Part shown: positions 7,822-15,971 of the stretch, piece after piece
How the letters are laid out: every line of letters starts with the position of its first letter
How positions within the stretch are numbered: the stretch's first letter is position 1
NCBI RefSeq assembly: GCF_001476815.1
Contig: NZ_LDSL01000043.1
Span: forward strand, 1 to 53,793
Origin: Pseudacidovorax intermedius
GTDB lineage: Bacteria; Pseudomonadota; Gammaproteobacteria; Burkholderiales; Burkholderiaceae_C
Reading direction: 5' to 3'
Length of the DNA: 53,793 nt
Made by a program: the position numbers and the translations under genes
The notes under the pieces: model-generated
Database searches by the model: none
Told to the model about the DNA's origin: nothing
Seen by the model: only the letters and a program-made list of their open reading frames with translations

Positions 7822-8838
7822 TCAGCGCCAGCCCTTGGCGAGGGCCATGACGCGGGACAGGTCCATCTGGCTGGCCTGCTGCTGCATCTGGGGCAGGTAG
7901 CGGGTCTGCAGGCCCTTGCCCTGTTCGAGGATGGTGGCGTAGCTGTCCTTCAGCGTCTGGGTGGAGAAGCTGCGGCCGCCGGCGTAGTAGCGCTTGGCCA
8001 GGTGGCCCAGGGCGTAGGTGGTGGCGAAGCTCATGCCCGAGCTCACGGCCTGCTTGCCCACGCCGCCCAGCAGGCCGCCGCCGAGCTTGCCGAGCAGGCC
8101 ACCGATCAGCTTGCGGCCGGTCTGCTCCAGATACTGGGAAGTCAGGCCGACCCCGGCCGTGGCCAGGAAGTCCTTGATGTGCCCGCGGTCCAGCTCGTAG
8201 CCGTGGGCCTGGCCGATGGTGTAGACCAGCCGCATCTGCAGCGGAATGATGGCCAGGGTGGAGAGCGTTTCGGGCAGCAGCTCCAGCGCGCCGCAGGTGA
8301 TGGCGGCCTTGAGAATCCGGTCGTCGAGTTCGGCATCGCCCACCGTGGCGCTGCGCGCGGGGCTCGCATCGGCGGGCGCGGTGGCGGCGGGCACGGGGGT
8401 CGCGGTGGCGGCCGCGCCGGTAGGAGCGGCCGCGGCCACGGGCAGCGCGGTGGGGCCGTCGAGCGGCGCCTCGGCCAGTTCGCGGGCCTGCACGTCGAAG
8501 GTCTCGGCCGCGCCCCCCAGATCCAGGCGGCGGCGCACCTCGCCCAGGAAGGCGGCTTCCTTGGGCGAGACAGCGCCGTCGGCGTCGCAGACGCACACCG
8601 CCATTTCGTAGGCCAGCTGGCGCGCGCCGCGCTCGGGCAGGCCGGCAGCCACCTCGTCCAGGCTCACGCGCTGGAGCAGCACGTCCTGGTAGAGCGTCGG
8701 CAGGTGCACCGACTGGTCGGCGCCCAGGCCCTGGGCGATCCGCCGGATCTCGTCGCGTTCCCGTTCATGCTTGTCGCCGTCGATGAATGCGGCCATGAGG
8801 CACAGGGAGAGCGTGGCGCGGAGGGCGGAGGTTTCCAT
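7822..8838 (-). CDS. TerB-like / DUF697-like protein
   Basis: A 338-residue protein. The N-terminal 140 residues resemble the TerB-like fold, with an acidic metal-binding-like element MAAFIDGDKHERERDEIRRIA and a second one CDADGAVSPKEAAFLGEVRRRL. A Pro/Ala linker follows (about 145-175). The C-terminal part (about 185-330) is helical with a glycine-rich hydrophobic hairpin (GRKLIGGLLGKLGGGLLGGVGKQ is its core) and a KRYYAGG segment, resembling the DUF697/YcjF-type membrane-associated region. The function is unknown; TerB relatives occur in stress and envelope-sensing contexts. It is encoded 96 bp downstream of the CHASE2-HD-GYP gene and may be read from the same message. Confidence 0.7.
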   Translation of the reverse strand: METSALRATLSLCLMAAFIDGDKHERERDEIRRIAQGLGADQSVHLPTLYQDVLLQRVSLDEVAAGLPERGARQLAYEMAVCVCDADGAVSPKEAAFLGEVRRRLDLGGAAETFDVQARELAEAPLDGPTALPVAAAAPTGAAATATPVPAATAPADASPARSATVGDAELDDRILKAAITCGALELLPETLSTLAIIPLQMRLVYTIGQAHGYELDRGHIKDFLATAGVGLTSQYLEQTGRKLIGGLLGKLGGGLLGGVGKQAVSSGMSFATTYALGHLAKRYYAGGRSFSTQTLKDSYATILEQGKGLQTRYLPQMQQQASQMDLSRVMALAKGWR

Positions 8839-8934
8839 GGAGGTCGTCCTTCGGGTCAGTGGAGAAGCAGGTCTGGTTCGTCAGGTGGCCGAAAGGTTCC
8901 AGGGTCCAGGCCGCCGCGCGGCGGCTCAGGGACG

Positions 8935-11040
8935 TCAGTGCGCGAGTGGCAGGACCGGCGTGGCGCCGGAGGGGGGCAGGGCGGCAGGCGCCTGCATGGG
9001 CGTGGGCACGGCGGCCACGGGCGCCGTCGGCGTGAGGAAGCTCATCTTCACATCGTCCTCGTCGCGGAAGCGCGCCGCGATGGCGAGGATCTGCGGCTCG
9101 ATGGCGAAGAAGGCCTCCAGCACCTGCGGATCGAAGGCGGTGCCGCTCAGGTCCCGCATCAGCTGCGTGGCATGGGCATGGCTGAAGGCGGGCTTGTAGC
9201 AGCGCCGGCTGATCAGCGCGTCGTACACGTCGGCGACGGCCATGATGCGCGCGGCCAGCGGAATGTCCTCGCCGGCCAGGCCGCGCGGGTAGCCGCTGCC
9301 GTCCCACTTCTCGTGGTGGCCGCCGGCGATCTGCGCCGCAATGGTGAGGAAGTTTTCGCCGTCGATGCGCCGGGCCGTGCCGATCAGGATCTGCCGGCCG
9401 TAGTCGGCATGGCGTTTCATCTGCTCCATCTCGTCCGGCGTGAGCTTGCCGGGCTTGAGCAGGATGTGGTCGGGCACGCCCACCTTGCCGATGTCGTGCA
9501 GCGGCGCCGAGATGAACAGCAGCTCGATGTAGTCGGGCGTGAGCGTCGCGCGGTGGTGGCCGGTGCGCCGCAGTTCCAGCGCGATGGCGCGCACGTAGTG
9601 CTGGGTGCGCTTGAGGTGGGCGCCGGTCTCGGGATCGCGGGTCTCGGCCACCGAGGCCATGGATTCGATGGTGATCTCGCGTGCGTTCTCCAGCTGGCGC
9701 AGCCAGGTGCTGGCCCGGCGCCGCTCGATGCCGTAGCGGCCGGCAAAGCCGCCCAGCAGCATCAGTGCCGCGACCACCGTCGGCGCGGCGGGCGAGACGA
9801 CCAGGCCGTCCTGCACGAAGAGCAGCACGCTGCCCGCAGCCGGCAGCAGGCCCACGAAGAGGCCGCCCAGCAGCAGCGACGCGCCGCTGCGTCCCGCGGC
9901 GAAGATCGCGGCCATGGCGAGCGCCACGCTCGCCGCCAGCGCCGCCGCCGCTGCCGTCGCCCAGACCGGCGACCGCACGAAGCTGCCCTCCAGCAGGTTC
10001 TCCGCGATCGCGGCCTGGATGCGCAGGCCCGGGAAGCGCGGGGCGATGGCAGTGTGGTGCACGTCGTTGAGTCCCACGGCCGAGCTGCCCATGAACACGA
10101 TGCGGCCGGCCAGCGCCGATGCGGGCACCTGGCCGTTGAGCACGTCCACGGCGGAAACGGCCGGGTAGTCGGCGACGCTGCGCGAGGTGCGCAGCAGCGC
10201 CTGGCCGCGCGCGTCGATGGGCGCGTCCACGGCACCGACGCGCAGCCGCGGCCCGTCCGGCGTGTCGACGACGGCCGCGCCGGCCGCGCCGCGCGCCTTG
10301 AGGACCGCCGCCAGCGCCAGGCTGGGATGCACCCGCCCGTCGTGCTCGATCAGCAGCGGCACGCGGCGCAGCTGGCCGTCGTCGTCCACCCGGTTGTTGA
10401 TGAAGCCGCTGTGGGCCAGGCCGGCGTCCACCGCCGGGGTGTTGGCCATCACGCCGCTGGCGCGGGGCAGGTCGAGCCGGGCGAAGGACGGATCGGCCGG
10501 CAGCGCGGAAGCCTCCGCGGCGCCGGGCGTGCCGGCGGTGCGGTGGTCGAAGTACAGGTAATGCGCACCGACGGCGCCGGTGCGGGCCAGGACGCGGCCG
10601 AGGTAGCCGTCGTTGTCCTGCAGGCTGGCGGGCACGCCCGAGATGCCCAGCGTCAGGCCGAAATCGCGCTCGTAGCGCTGGCGCAGGGTGTTGAGCGAGC
10701 TGCGGTCGGGCTCGGGGAACACGATGTCCAGCGCCACCGCGGCCGGCGCCGCCTCGGCGATGCGCTGCACGAGATCGGCGATCTGGTAGCGCGGCCACGG
10801 CCACTGGCCGACCGCGGCCAGGCTGACCTCGTCGATGTCCACCACCACCGTGTGGCGGGCCGGCTCGGCGCGGGCGGTCGTGCGCAGCAGGCCGTCCAGC
10901 CACAGGTGGTCCAGCCGGGCGAAGGACTGGGGATGCAGGCCCAGGGCCGCGCCGGTGGCGACGGCCAGGGCCAGGGCGCCGGCGAAGAAGGCCAGCACCT
11001 GCGGCCGGTTCAGCTGGTGGGCGAAACGCAGGGAGCGCAT
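8935..11040 (-). CDS. CHASE2 sensor with HD-GYP c-di-GMP phosphodiesterase domain
   Basis: A 701-residue membrane signalling protein. A TM helix (about 14-34) is followed by a periplasmic CHASE2 sensor (about 40-340, with TVVVDIDEVSLAAVGQWPWPR and the FMGSSAVGLND end), then three TM helices (about 360-434) and a cytoplasmic HD-GYP domain (about 455-650). Its metal-binding and GYP residues are intact: HDIGKVG (HD at 515-516), HHEKWDGSGYPRGL (GYP 583-585) and ADVYDAL. It should hydrolyse c-di-GMP. It is the last gene of a FecR-OmpA-CHASE2 operon, a grouping seen in many proteobacteria where CHASE2 is more often joined to adenylate cyclase or kinase outputs. Confidence 0.92.
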   Translation of the reverse strand: MRSLRFAHQLNRPQVLAFFAGALALAVATGAALGLHPQSFARLDHLWLDGLLRTTARAEPARHTVVVDIDEVSLAAVGQWPWPRYQIADLVQRIAEAAPAAVALDIVFPEPDRSSLNTLRQRYERDFGLTLGISGVPASLQDNDGYLGRVLARTGAVGAHYLYFDHRTAGTPGAAEASALPADPSFARLDLPRASGVMANTPAVDAGLAHSGFINNRVDDDGQLRRVPLLIEHDGRVHPSLALAAVLKARGAAGAAVVDTPDGPRLRVGAVDAPIDARGQALLRTSRSVADYPAVSAVDVLNGQVPASALAGRIVFMGSSAVGLNDVHHTAIAPRFPGLRIQAAIAENLLEGSFVRSPVWATAAAAALAASVALAMAAIFAAGRSGASLLLGGLFVGLLPAAGSVLLFVQDGLVVSPAAPTVVAALMLLGGFAGRYGIERRRASTWLRQLENAREITIESMASVAETRDPETGAHLKRTQHYVRAIALELRRTGHHRATLTPDYIELLFISAPLHDIGKVGVPDHILLKPGKLTPDEMEQMKRHADYGRQILIGTARRIDGENFLTIAAQIAGGHHEKWDGSGYPRGLAGEDIPLAARIMAVADVYDALISRRCYKPAFSHAHATQLMRDLSGTAFDPQVLEAFFAIEPQILAIAARFRDEDDVKMSFLTPTAPVAAVPTPMQAPAALPPSGATPVLPLAH

Positions 11041-11051
11041 CGGCGTCGCAC

Positions 11052-11684
11052 TCAGAGAATCTGCACCTCGACCCGGCGGTGGCGTGGGTCGGTGGGCTTG
11101 ATGCCGGGTTCGTCCAGCAGCTCGGCGCTGCCGAAGGCGCGCACGTCCAGGCGGTCGAGCGCCGGGTCGCTCTGGCGCAGCCAGCGGGCCACGGCCTGCG
11201 CGCGTTCCAGCGACAGGCGCAGGTTGTACTCGCGCGTGCCGCTGGCATCCGCGTGGCCGAAGATGCTGATGACCGTGGGCTTGCGCTCGCTGGCGATGCG
11301 CAGCAGCTCGGGCAGGCGGGCCTTGGACGCCTCGGTGAGCACGGCACGGTCGACCAGGAAGTTCAGCGTGATGCTGCGCGGCGCCGAGGGCTGGGCGGCG
11401 AGCAGCGGCGCGTAGCGGGCGTCGACCGCCTCGCGCCCCAGCGCCACCGCGCCCGACGGTGCGGCCGCGCCGCCGGTGGTCGACGTCGCGCTGTAGGCGG
11501 TGCTGAGCGTCTGGCGGCCCTGCGCCGTGCTGAGCGAGACGCTGCCCACATGGCCGTCGTCGTCGGGCAGCAGCACGAGGGTGGTTCGGGGCCGCGGCGG
11601 CGGCGGGCTGGCGCAGCCCGTGGCCAGCAGCAGGCCGATCAGGCAGGCCGCGACGAGCCGGGCGCGCGCGCCGGCGCGCATCAA
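11052..11684 (-). CDS. OmpA-family peptidoglycan-associated lipoprotein
   Basis: A 210-residue protein with a type II signal peptide ending in the lipobox LATGC (lipidated Cys24). A Pro-rich spacer is followed by a C-terminal OmpA-like peptidoglycan-binding domain: ITLNFLVDRAVLTEASKARLPELL, then ISIFGHADASGTREYNLRLSLERAQAVARWL, then RRVEVQI. It is expected to sit in the outer membrane and hold peptidoglycan. It overlaps the FecR gene by 4 bp (ATGA-type overlap) and precedes the CHASE2 gene by 11 bp, so the three proteins are translationally coupled and probably act together in envelope sensing. Confidence 0.9.
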   Translation of the reverse strand: MMRAGARARLVAACLIGLLLATGCASPPPPRPRTTLVLLPDDDGHVGSVSLSTAQGRQTLSTAYSATSTTGGAAAPSGAVALGREAVDARYAPLLAAQPSAPRSITLNFLVDRAVLTEASKARLPELLRIASERKPTVISIFGHADASGTREYNLRLSLERAQAVARWLRQSDPALDRLDVRAFGSAELLDEPGIKPTDPRHRRVEVQIL

Positions 11685-12214
11685 TCCGCCTCCAGGATCA
11701 GGCGGGTGCCGCGCACGCCGACCGTGGCGGTGGGCGTGTCCAGCCGCACCGACTGCGGCGCGAGCTTGCCGATCTTGCCGGAGGCATAGATGGTGCGGCC
11801 CTTCGCCAGGTAGAGGTCGAAGGCATAGTCGTCCGACTTGGGCTCGAAGGCATAGCGGCGCAGTTGCACGTCGGAGGACGCGTCGACGGTCAGGCGCGTG
11901 CCGTCGCGGAAGACCACGGCGGCCATGCCGTCGGCGCCGGTGACGAGGCGGTCGGTGGCGAGCAGCGCATCGCCTTCCTTCAGCGGCTGGCGGCTGCCGC
12001 CGCGGTGCAGCGTCACGCTGCCGCCGACGCGCTTGACGACCGCGACGGCCTCCGCGGCAGCCGCCGCTTCGGTGGCATCGGCGGCACGCGCGGGCCCAGG
12101 CGTGAGCGCGCCGGCCGCCAGGGCCAGCGCCAGCAGTGCGGCGGCCCGCGAGGGCCAGTGCGCCACGCGCGCGACGGGCCGGACAGGGGAAGCAGGGGCA
12201 GTCATGCGGGGCAT
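11681..12214 (-). CDS. FecR-domain periplasmic protein
   Basis: A 177-residue protein with a Sec signal peptide (hydrophobic AALLALALAAGAL, cut after ARA) and a FecR domain. The family landmarks are VKRVGGSVTLHRGG, then LKEGDALLATDRLVTGADGMAAVVFRDGT, ending GVRGTR. FecR domains sense or transmit envelope signals; here no sigma factor is adjacent, and the partners are the OmpA lipoprotein and the CHASE2-HD-GYP protein. In-frame starts lie at 12214 and 12205, and neither has a strong ribosome site; a longer ORF reaching to 12475 is unlikely because it would bury the signal peptide. Confidence 0.85.
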   Translation of the reverse strand: MPRMTAPASPVRPVARVAHWPSRAAALLALALAAGALTPGPARAADATEAAAAAEAVAVVKRVGGSVTLHRGGSRQPLKEGDALLATDRLVTGADGMAAVVFRDGTRLTVDASSDVQLRRYAFEPKSDDYAFDLYLAKGRTIYASGKIGKLAPQSVRLDTPTATVGVRGTRLILEAD

Positions 12215-12335
12215 CCGAAATGGGTGGGGACGGCGGGACGATGCCCGGGAGAAAGGCGAGGGGCGGTGTGCCCGGAAATGCAGGCCGGCGGCCCGCACAG
12301 CTGCCATTTCGGCAACTTCGGCGCCAACTTGAGTC

Positions 12336-12353
12336 GGCCGATGCCGATCGGCC
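12336..12353. promoter_or_regulatory. 18-bp dyad in the FecR-operon/GGDEF divergent region
   Basis: GGCCGAT-gccg-ATCGGCC is a 7-bp perfect inverted repeat in the 346-bp gap (12215-12560) between the divergent FecR operon and the membrane GGDEF gene. It could be an operator shared by both units. Apart from it and a repeated TTCGGC word (about 12308-12322), I see no clear sigma-70 promoter or gene in the gap. Confidence 0.35.
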
Positions 12354-12560
12354 CGGAATCGTTCATCGCGTCCGTCCGACAACGCTTTTCGACCGTTTTG
12401 CGGCGGGTCGCAGCAGCTATGCTCGCGCCCCAACCGGCGTCCCCGCCTCGGGCCGGGACGCCGGCCGTGCACCACCCATCAGGCCTTGGCCTGCGCATGT
12501 GCGAAGGCGCCGCCACGACGGCTGCGCCCGTCGTGCGAGCCTTTCGAACGGCCCCTGCCG

Positions 12561-13634
12561 ATGCCCTACACGACGTTGATCCACCTGCGCACCGCCTCTC
12601 CTGCCGAGCGGGAAGCCGCCTACCGCGAGCACACGCGCCAGCGCCTGCAGCTCACCGCCATCGAGATGGGCGTGACGGCCGTGGTGAGCTCGGCCCTGGC
12701 GCTGCTCGCGCGGCTGCTGATCCCGGCGCCGGAGTACGTGTGGCTGCGCGTGCTGCTGCTGCCGCTGACCGCCCTGTTCGCCTACGGCATCGCGCGGGCG
12801 CCGTCGGTGCGCAGCTACGGGCTGGCTTGCATGGCCACCATCGGCACGCTGGGCTTCAACAACTACCTGGGCGCTCTTGGCACCGACCGGCCGCTGATGT
12901 ACTTCCTGCCGGCGGCCATGATCCTCGTGCTCACCACCAGCTTCTTCTGGATCACGATGACGCAGTGGATCGGCGGCACGCTGGCGTGCTATGCCTTCTT
13001 CCTGCCCTTCATCGTCGACCACACGGCCAACCGGGCCGACACGGTGTTCACGCTGCTCTTTGCGGGCACGTCGCTGGCGACGGCGTTCGTCAGCCATGCG
13101 CGCATCCAGGACTACCAGCGCCGCGCCTTCGATCAGGAATGCCGGCTGGCCGAGCTCACCGCCACCGACACCCTGACGGGCGCCCGCAGCCGCGCCGAGT
13201 TCCTGCAGCAGGCGGAAGTGGCGGCGGCGCGCGCCCAGGCAAGCGGCGCGCCGCTCGCCCTGCTGTACCTGGACATCGACCATTTCAAGCGCCTGAACGA
13301 TGGCCACGGCCACGCCGTGGGCGACGCCGTGCTGCGCGGCATGGCCGAGGTGCTGCAGCAGGCCTTGCGCGAGCGCGACGTGTTCGGCCGCCTGGGCGGT
13401 GAGGAGTTCTGCGTGCTGCTGCCGGGCCAGACCGGGGACCGGGCCGCGGCCCTGGCGGAGCGCCTGCGGCCTTTGCTGGCGCAGGTGCCGCGCCCCGACG
13501 GCCGCCTCACCGTCTCTGCCGGCATCGCCGTGCTGCGCGCCGGGGAGTCCATCGCACAGGCCCTGCACCGGGCGGACCTGGCCATGCTGCAGGCCAAGCA
13601 GGCGGGGCGCGACCGGGTGTGCGTGGCGGACTGA
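12561..13634 (+). CDS. membrane-anchored diguanylate cyclase
   Basis: A 357-residue protein: an N-terminal membrane region of about six helices (residues about 30-190, unlike a named MASE domain that I can place), then a GGDEF domain (about 200-350) with TATDTLTGARSRAEF, LDIDHFKRLNDGHGHAVGD and an active GGEEF. The I-site RxxD (RERD, five residues before GGEEF) is present, so feedback inhibition is expected. The start at 12561 (MPYTTLIHLR) is preferred; the ATG at 12486 adds a Cys/Arg-rich stretch. It is divergent from the FecR/OmpA/HD-GYP operon, setting a cyclase and a phosphodiesterase on opposite sides of one regulatory gap. Confidence 0.88.
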   Translation: MPYTTLIHLRTASPAEREAAYREHTRQRLQLTAIEMGVTAVVSSALALLARLLIPAPEYVWLRVLLLPLTALFAYGIARAPSVRSYGLACMATIGTLGFNNYLGALGTDRPLMYFLPAAMILVLTTSFFWITMTQWIGGTLACYAFFLPFIVDHTANRADTVFTLLFAGTSLATAFVSHARIQDYQRRAFDQECRLAELTATDTLTGARSRAEFLQQAEVAAARAQASGAPLALLYLDIDHFKRLNDGHGHAVGDAVLRGMAEVLQQALRERDVFGRLGGEEFCVLLPGQTGDRAAALAERLRPLLAQVPRPDGRLTVSAGIAVLRAGESIAQALHRADLAMLQAKQAGRDRVCVAD

Positions 13635-13695
13635 CGGGCAGGCCCACGCACCCCGAGGCGGCAGGAAGCGGCGCGCAAGGATCTGCCGGGCACGT

Positions 13696-14640
13696 TCAAT
13701 GGGCCCTCGCCACGCCCCGTAGCGCATCGGCGAAGGCCAGGACGATCGGCAGGTCGGGCAGGTCGCCCTTGCGAATGAACAGTCCGAACGACGGCAGCGG
13801 TACAGGGGGCGCGACGTCCACGCGCCGCACGCCACCGCGCGCCACCTCGTCGGCGGCATGTTCGCGGCGCACGGCGCAAAGCAGCGCCGGATCCGCACGG
13901 AGCAGGGAACCGATGGTGACGGAGGACATGACCTCGATCACAGGGACTGGCGGCGGCACGCCCTCGTTGAGGAAGGCCGTCATGAACGCCTGCCGCACCA
14001 GCGTGTCGCGCGGCGGCGCCATCCAGGCGGCGTCCTGCAGGTCGGCCCAGCGCAGCCGCCGTTTGCCGGTGCGCGGCGCCGCGCCGGCGGTCAGCACGCA
14101 CAACTCGTCCTCCAGCATGAGCACGGGTTTCAGCCGTGGGATCACGTCGCTGGCCAGCAGCTCCGGCGTGACAGCACCGAACACGCAGTCCAGCTCGCCC
14201 ACGAGCAGGCGTTGGATCAACTCGTGCACCCGACCCTCCCGGATCTGCACCATGGCCCCGGGCATCTTCCGGCGCAGCGCGGCCACCGCGGCCGGCACGC
14301 TGGCGGTGACGGATGGGGCGCCAAGCCGCAGCAGGGCGACGGCACCGCGCCGCAGTGCCTCGACTTCCTCGGTCGCCCGCTCCAGTTCGTGGAGCACGGA
14401 TCGCGCACGGTGGACCACGCCAATGCCCAGCGCATTCGGCTGCATGCCCTGATGGCTGCGCTCGAAGAGGCGGGCGTCGAAGCCGGCCTCGACCTCGCCC
14501 AGCATCTTGCTGAGTGCGGGCTGGCTCAAGTGCAGGCGCGCGGCAGCGCCGCGCATGCTGGCGGTCTCGCTCAGGGCGACCAGCAGTTCGAGGTGGCGCA
14601 GGCGCAGCTTTCGCACCAGGTGGTCGGTCCGACTGTCCAT
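13696..14640 (-). CDS. LysR-family transcriptional regulator
   Basis: A 314-residue LTTR with an N-terminal HTH (LRLRHLELLVALSETASMRGAAARLHLSQPALSKMLGEVE) and a C-terminal effector domain. Sequence style matches the GbpR/PcaQ-like group that controls aromatic or carboxylate uptake genes. It is divergent from the CaiB / DUF1254 / Bug / esterase operon and most likely its regulator. The 87-bp gap holds a 20-bp dyad with an LTTR T-N11-A core. The effector is unknown, probably the operon's substrate or an intermediate. Confidence 0.9.
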   Translation of the reverse strand: MDSRTDHLVRKLRLRHLELLVALSETASMRGAAARLHLSQPALSKMLGEVEAGFDARLFERSHQGMQPNALGIGVVHRARSVLHELERATEEVEALRRGAVALLRLGAPSVTASVPAAVAALRRKMPGAMVQIREGRVHELIQRLLVGELDCVFGAVTPELLASDVIPRLKPVLMLEDELCVLTAGAAPRTGKRRLRWADLQDAAWMAPPRDTLVRQAFMTAFLNEGVPPPVPVIEVMSSVTIGSLLRADPALLCAVRREHAADEVARGGVRRVDVAPPVPLPSFGLFIRKGDLPDLPIVLAFADALRGVARAH

Positions 14641-14681
14641 CGAGGGGGAAGGCGATAACGCCGAGTGATCACGACCTCACG

Positions 14682-14701
14682 ATTATTGAATTTTCAAGAA
14701 T
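14682..14701. promoter_or_regulatory. 20-bp dyad, candidate LysR operator
   Basis: ATTATTGAATTTTCAAGAAT reads as ATT-n-TTGAA-tt-TTCAA-n-AAT, symmetrical at 16 of 20 positions, and contains T-N11-A (T14684 to A14696). It is an AT-rich island in otherwise GC-rich DNA, between the LysR start (14640) and the CoA-transferase ATG (14728). This placement also argues against the in-frame ATG at 14665 being the CoA-transferase start. Confidence 0.65.
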
Positions 14702-14727
14702 GGGCTGCCTCGCTAAGGTCCGGGGTC

Positions 14728-15936
14728 ATGAGCTTCAGCCAATCCGACACGGCCCCTGCCGCCGCGCCCTTGAAGGGCGTGCGCGTGATCGACATGGGCC
14801 AGTACATCGCCGGTCCCGGCGCCGCCATGGTGCTGGCGGAACTGGGTGCCCAGGTCATCAAGATCGAGCCGCTGGCCGGCGACCAGGCCCGCCACATCGG
14901 CCGCTATGGCGCATCGATGTTGCAGGCCTACAGCCGCGGCAAGCAGTCCATTGCCCTCGACCTGAAGCAGGAGGAGGGCCGTGCCGTCGCCTGGCGGTTG
15001 ATCGGCGCCAGTGACGTGCTGGTGCAGAACCTGCGCCCGGGCGCCGTGGAGGCGCTGGGCTTCGGCGCCGACGCCGTGCGGGGGCGCCATCCGCGGCTGG
15101 TGTACCTGTCGATCTCCGGCTTTGGCATGCAGGGTCCGTCGCGCGGACGGCCCGGCTACGACATCGCGGCCCAGGCCGAAAGCGGGTTGATGTCCGTCAC
15201 TGGCGAGCCGGACCGCCTGCCGCAGAAGGTGGGCGTGCCCATCGTCGATGCGGCCGCGGCGCACCTGGGCGCACAGGCCGTGCTGGCCGCGCTCTATGGC
15301 CGCGAGCGCAGCGGGCAGGGGGCCACCGTGCGCACCTCGCTGCTGGAGGTGGCGCTGCACCTGCAGGCCACGACCTGGACCGACTACCTGGGCGGCGCGC
15401 CCGAGCCCACCCGCATCGGCAACGGCCAGCCCCACAACGCGCCGGCCGCCGAGGTGGTGCCCACGCGCGACGGCCACATCGTGCTCTCGGCCTATGCGGA
15501 CGAGCACTGGGCGCGCTTCTGCCGCGTGATGGGTCTCGAAGCGCTCATCGACGACCCGCGCTTCTGCAGCAATGCCCAGCGGGTGCGCCATCGCGGCGAA
15601 CTGCGTGCCGTGCTGCGCGACTGCCTGTCCGCATTCAGCAGCGAGGAATGCGTGGCGCTGCTCAGCCGCAACCAGATCGTGGTGGGCGCCGTGCGCAGCT
15701 ACAGCCAGGTGCTGCAGAGCGCCGACGTGAAGGCCAGCGGCATGCTGGTCGAGGCCGTGGCGGCCGATGGCAGCCGCTACACCACGCTGGCGCTGCCCTA
15801 CACGCTGGACGACGCCCCGCGCGCCGCGCCGCCCGCGGCACCGGCCGTGGGCGCCGACACCGATGCGGTGCTGGCGGAGCTGGGCTTCTCGCCGGCGCAG
15901 ATCGGCGCCCTGCGTCGGGACGGCGTCGTCGGTTGA
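14728..15936 (+). CDS. CaiB/BaiF-family (class III) CoA-transferase
   Basis: A 402-residue class III CoA-transferase that would move CoA between carboxylic acids through an aspartyl-CoA anhydride. The N-terminus has the family pattern LKGVRVIDMGQYIAGPGAAMVLAELGA and KIEPLAGDQAR. The expected catalytic Asp region is present around RPGYDIAAQAESGLMSVTGEP (residues about 145-165), followed by the usual C-terminal domain. The start at 14728 (MSFSQSD) lies after the LysR-type operator. It leads an operon with a DUF1254/DUF1214 protein, a Bug binding protein and an esterase, suggesting activation of an imported carboxylate or of an ester-hydrolysis product. Confidence 0.9.
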   Translation: MSFSQSDTAPAAAPLKGVRVIDMGQYIAGPGAAMVLAELGAQVIKIEPLAGDQARHIGRYGASMLQAYSRGKQSIALDLKQEEGRAVAWRLIGASDVLVQNLRPGAVEALGFGADAVRGRHPRLVYLSISGFGMQGPSRGRPGYDIAAQAESGLMSVTGEPDRLPQKVGVPIVDAAAAHLGAQAVLAALYGRERSGQGATVRTSLLEVALHLQATTWTDYLGGAPEPTRIGNGQPHNAPAAEVVPTRDGHIVLSAYADEHWARFCRVMGLEALIDDPRFCSNAQRVRHRGELRAVLRDCLSAFSSEECVALLSRNQIVVGAVRSYSQVLQSADVKASGMLVEAVAADGSRYTTLALPYTLDDAPRAAPPAAPAVGADTDAVLAELGFSPAQIGALRRDGVVG

Positions 15937-15971
15937 TGCCGCCGCGGGAAACAAGAAAAAGGAGACAGCCC

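Noticed and set aside
7321-11415. 1364-codon plus-strand ORF
   Set aside because: It is antisense to the TerB-like, CHASE2-HD-GYP and OmpA genes, which have clear domains; composition is typical of a GC-rich shadow frame.
12398-12423. Possible promoter TTGCGG...TATGCT before the membrane GGDEF gene
   Set aside because: The spacer is only 14 bp, too short for a sigma-70 promoter.
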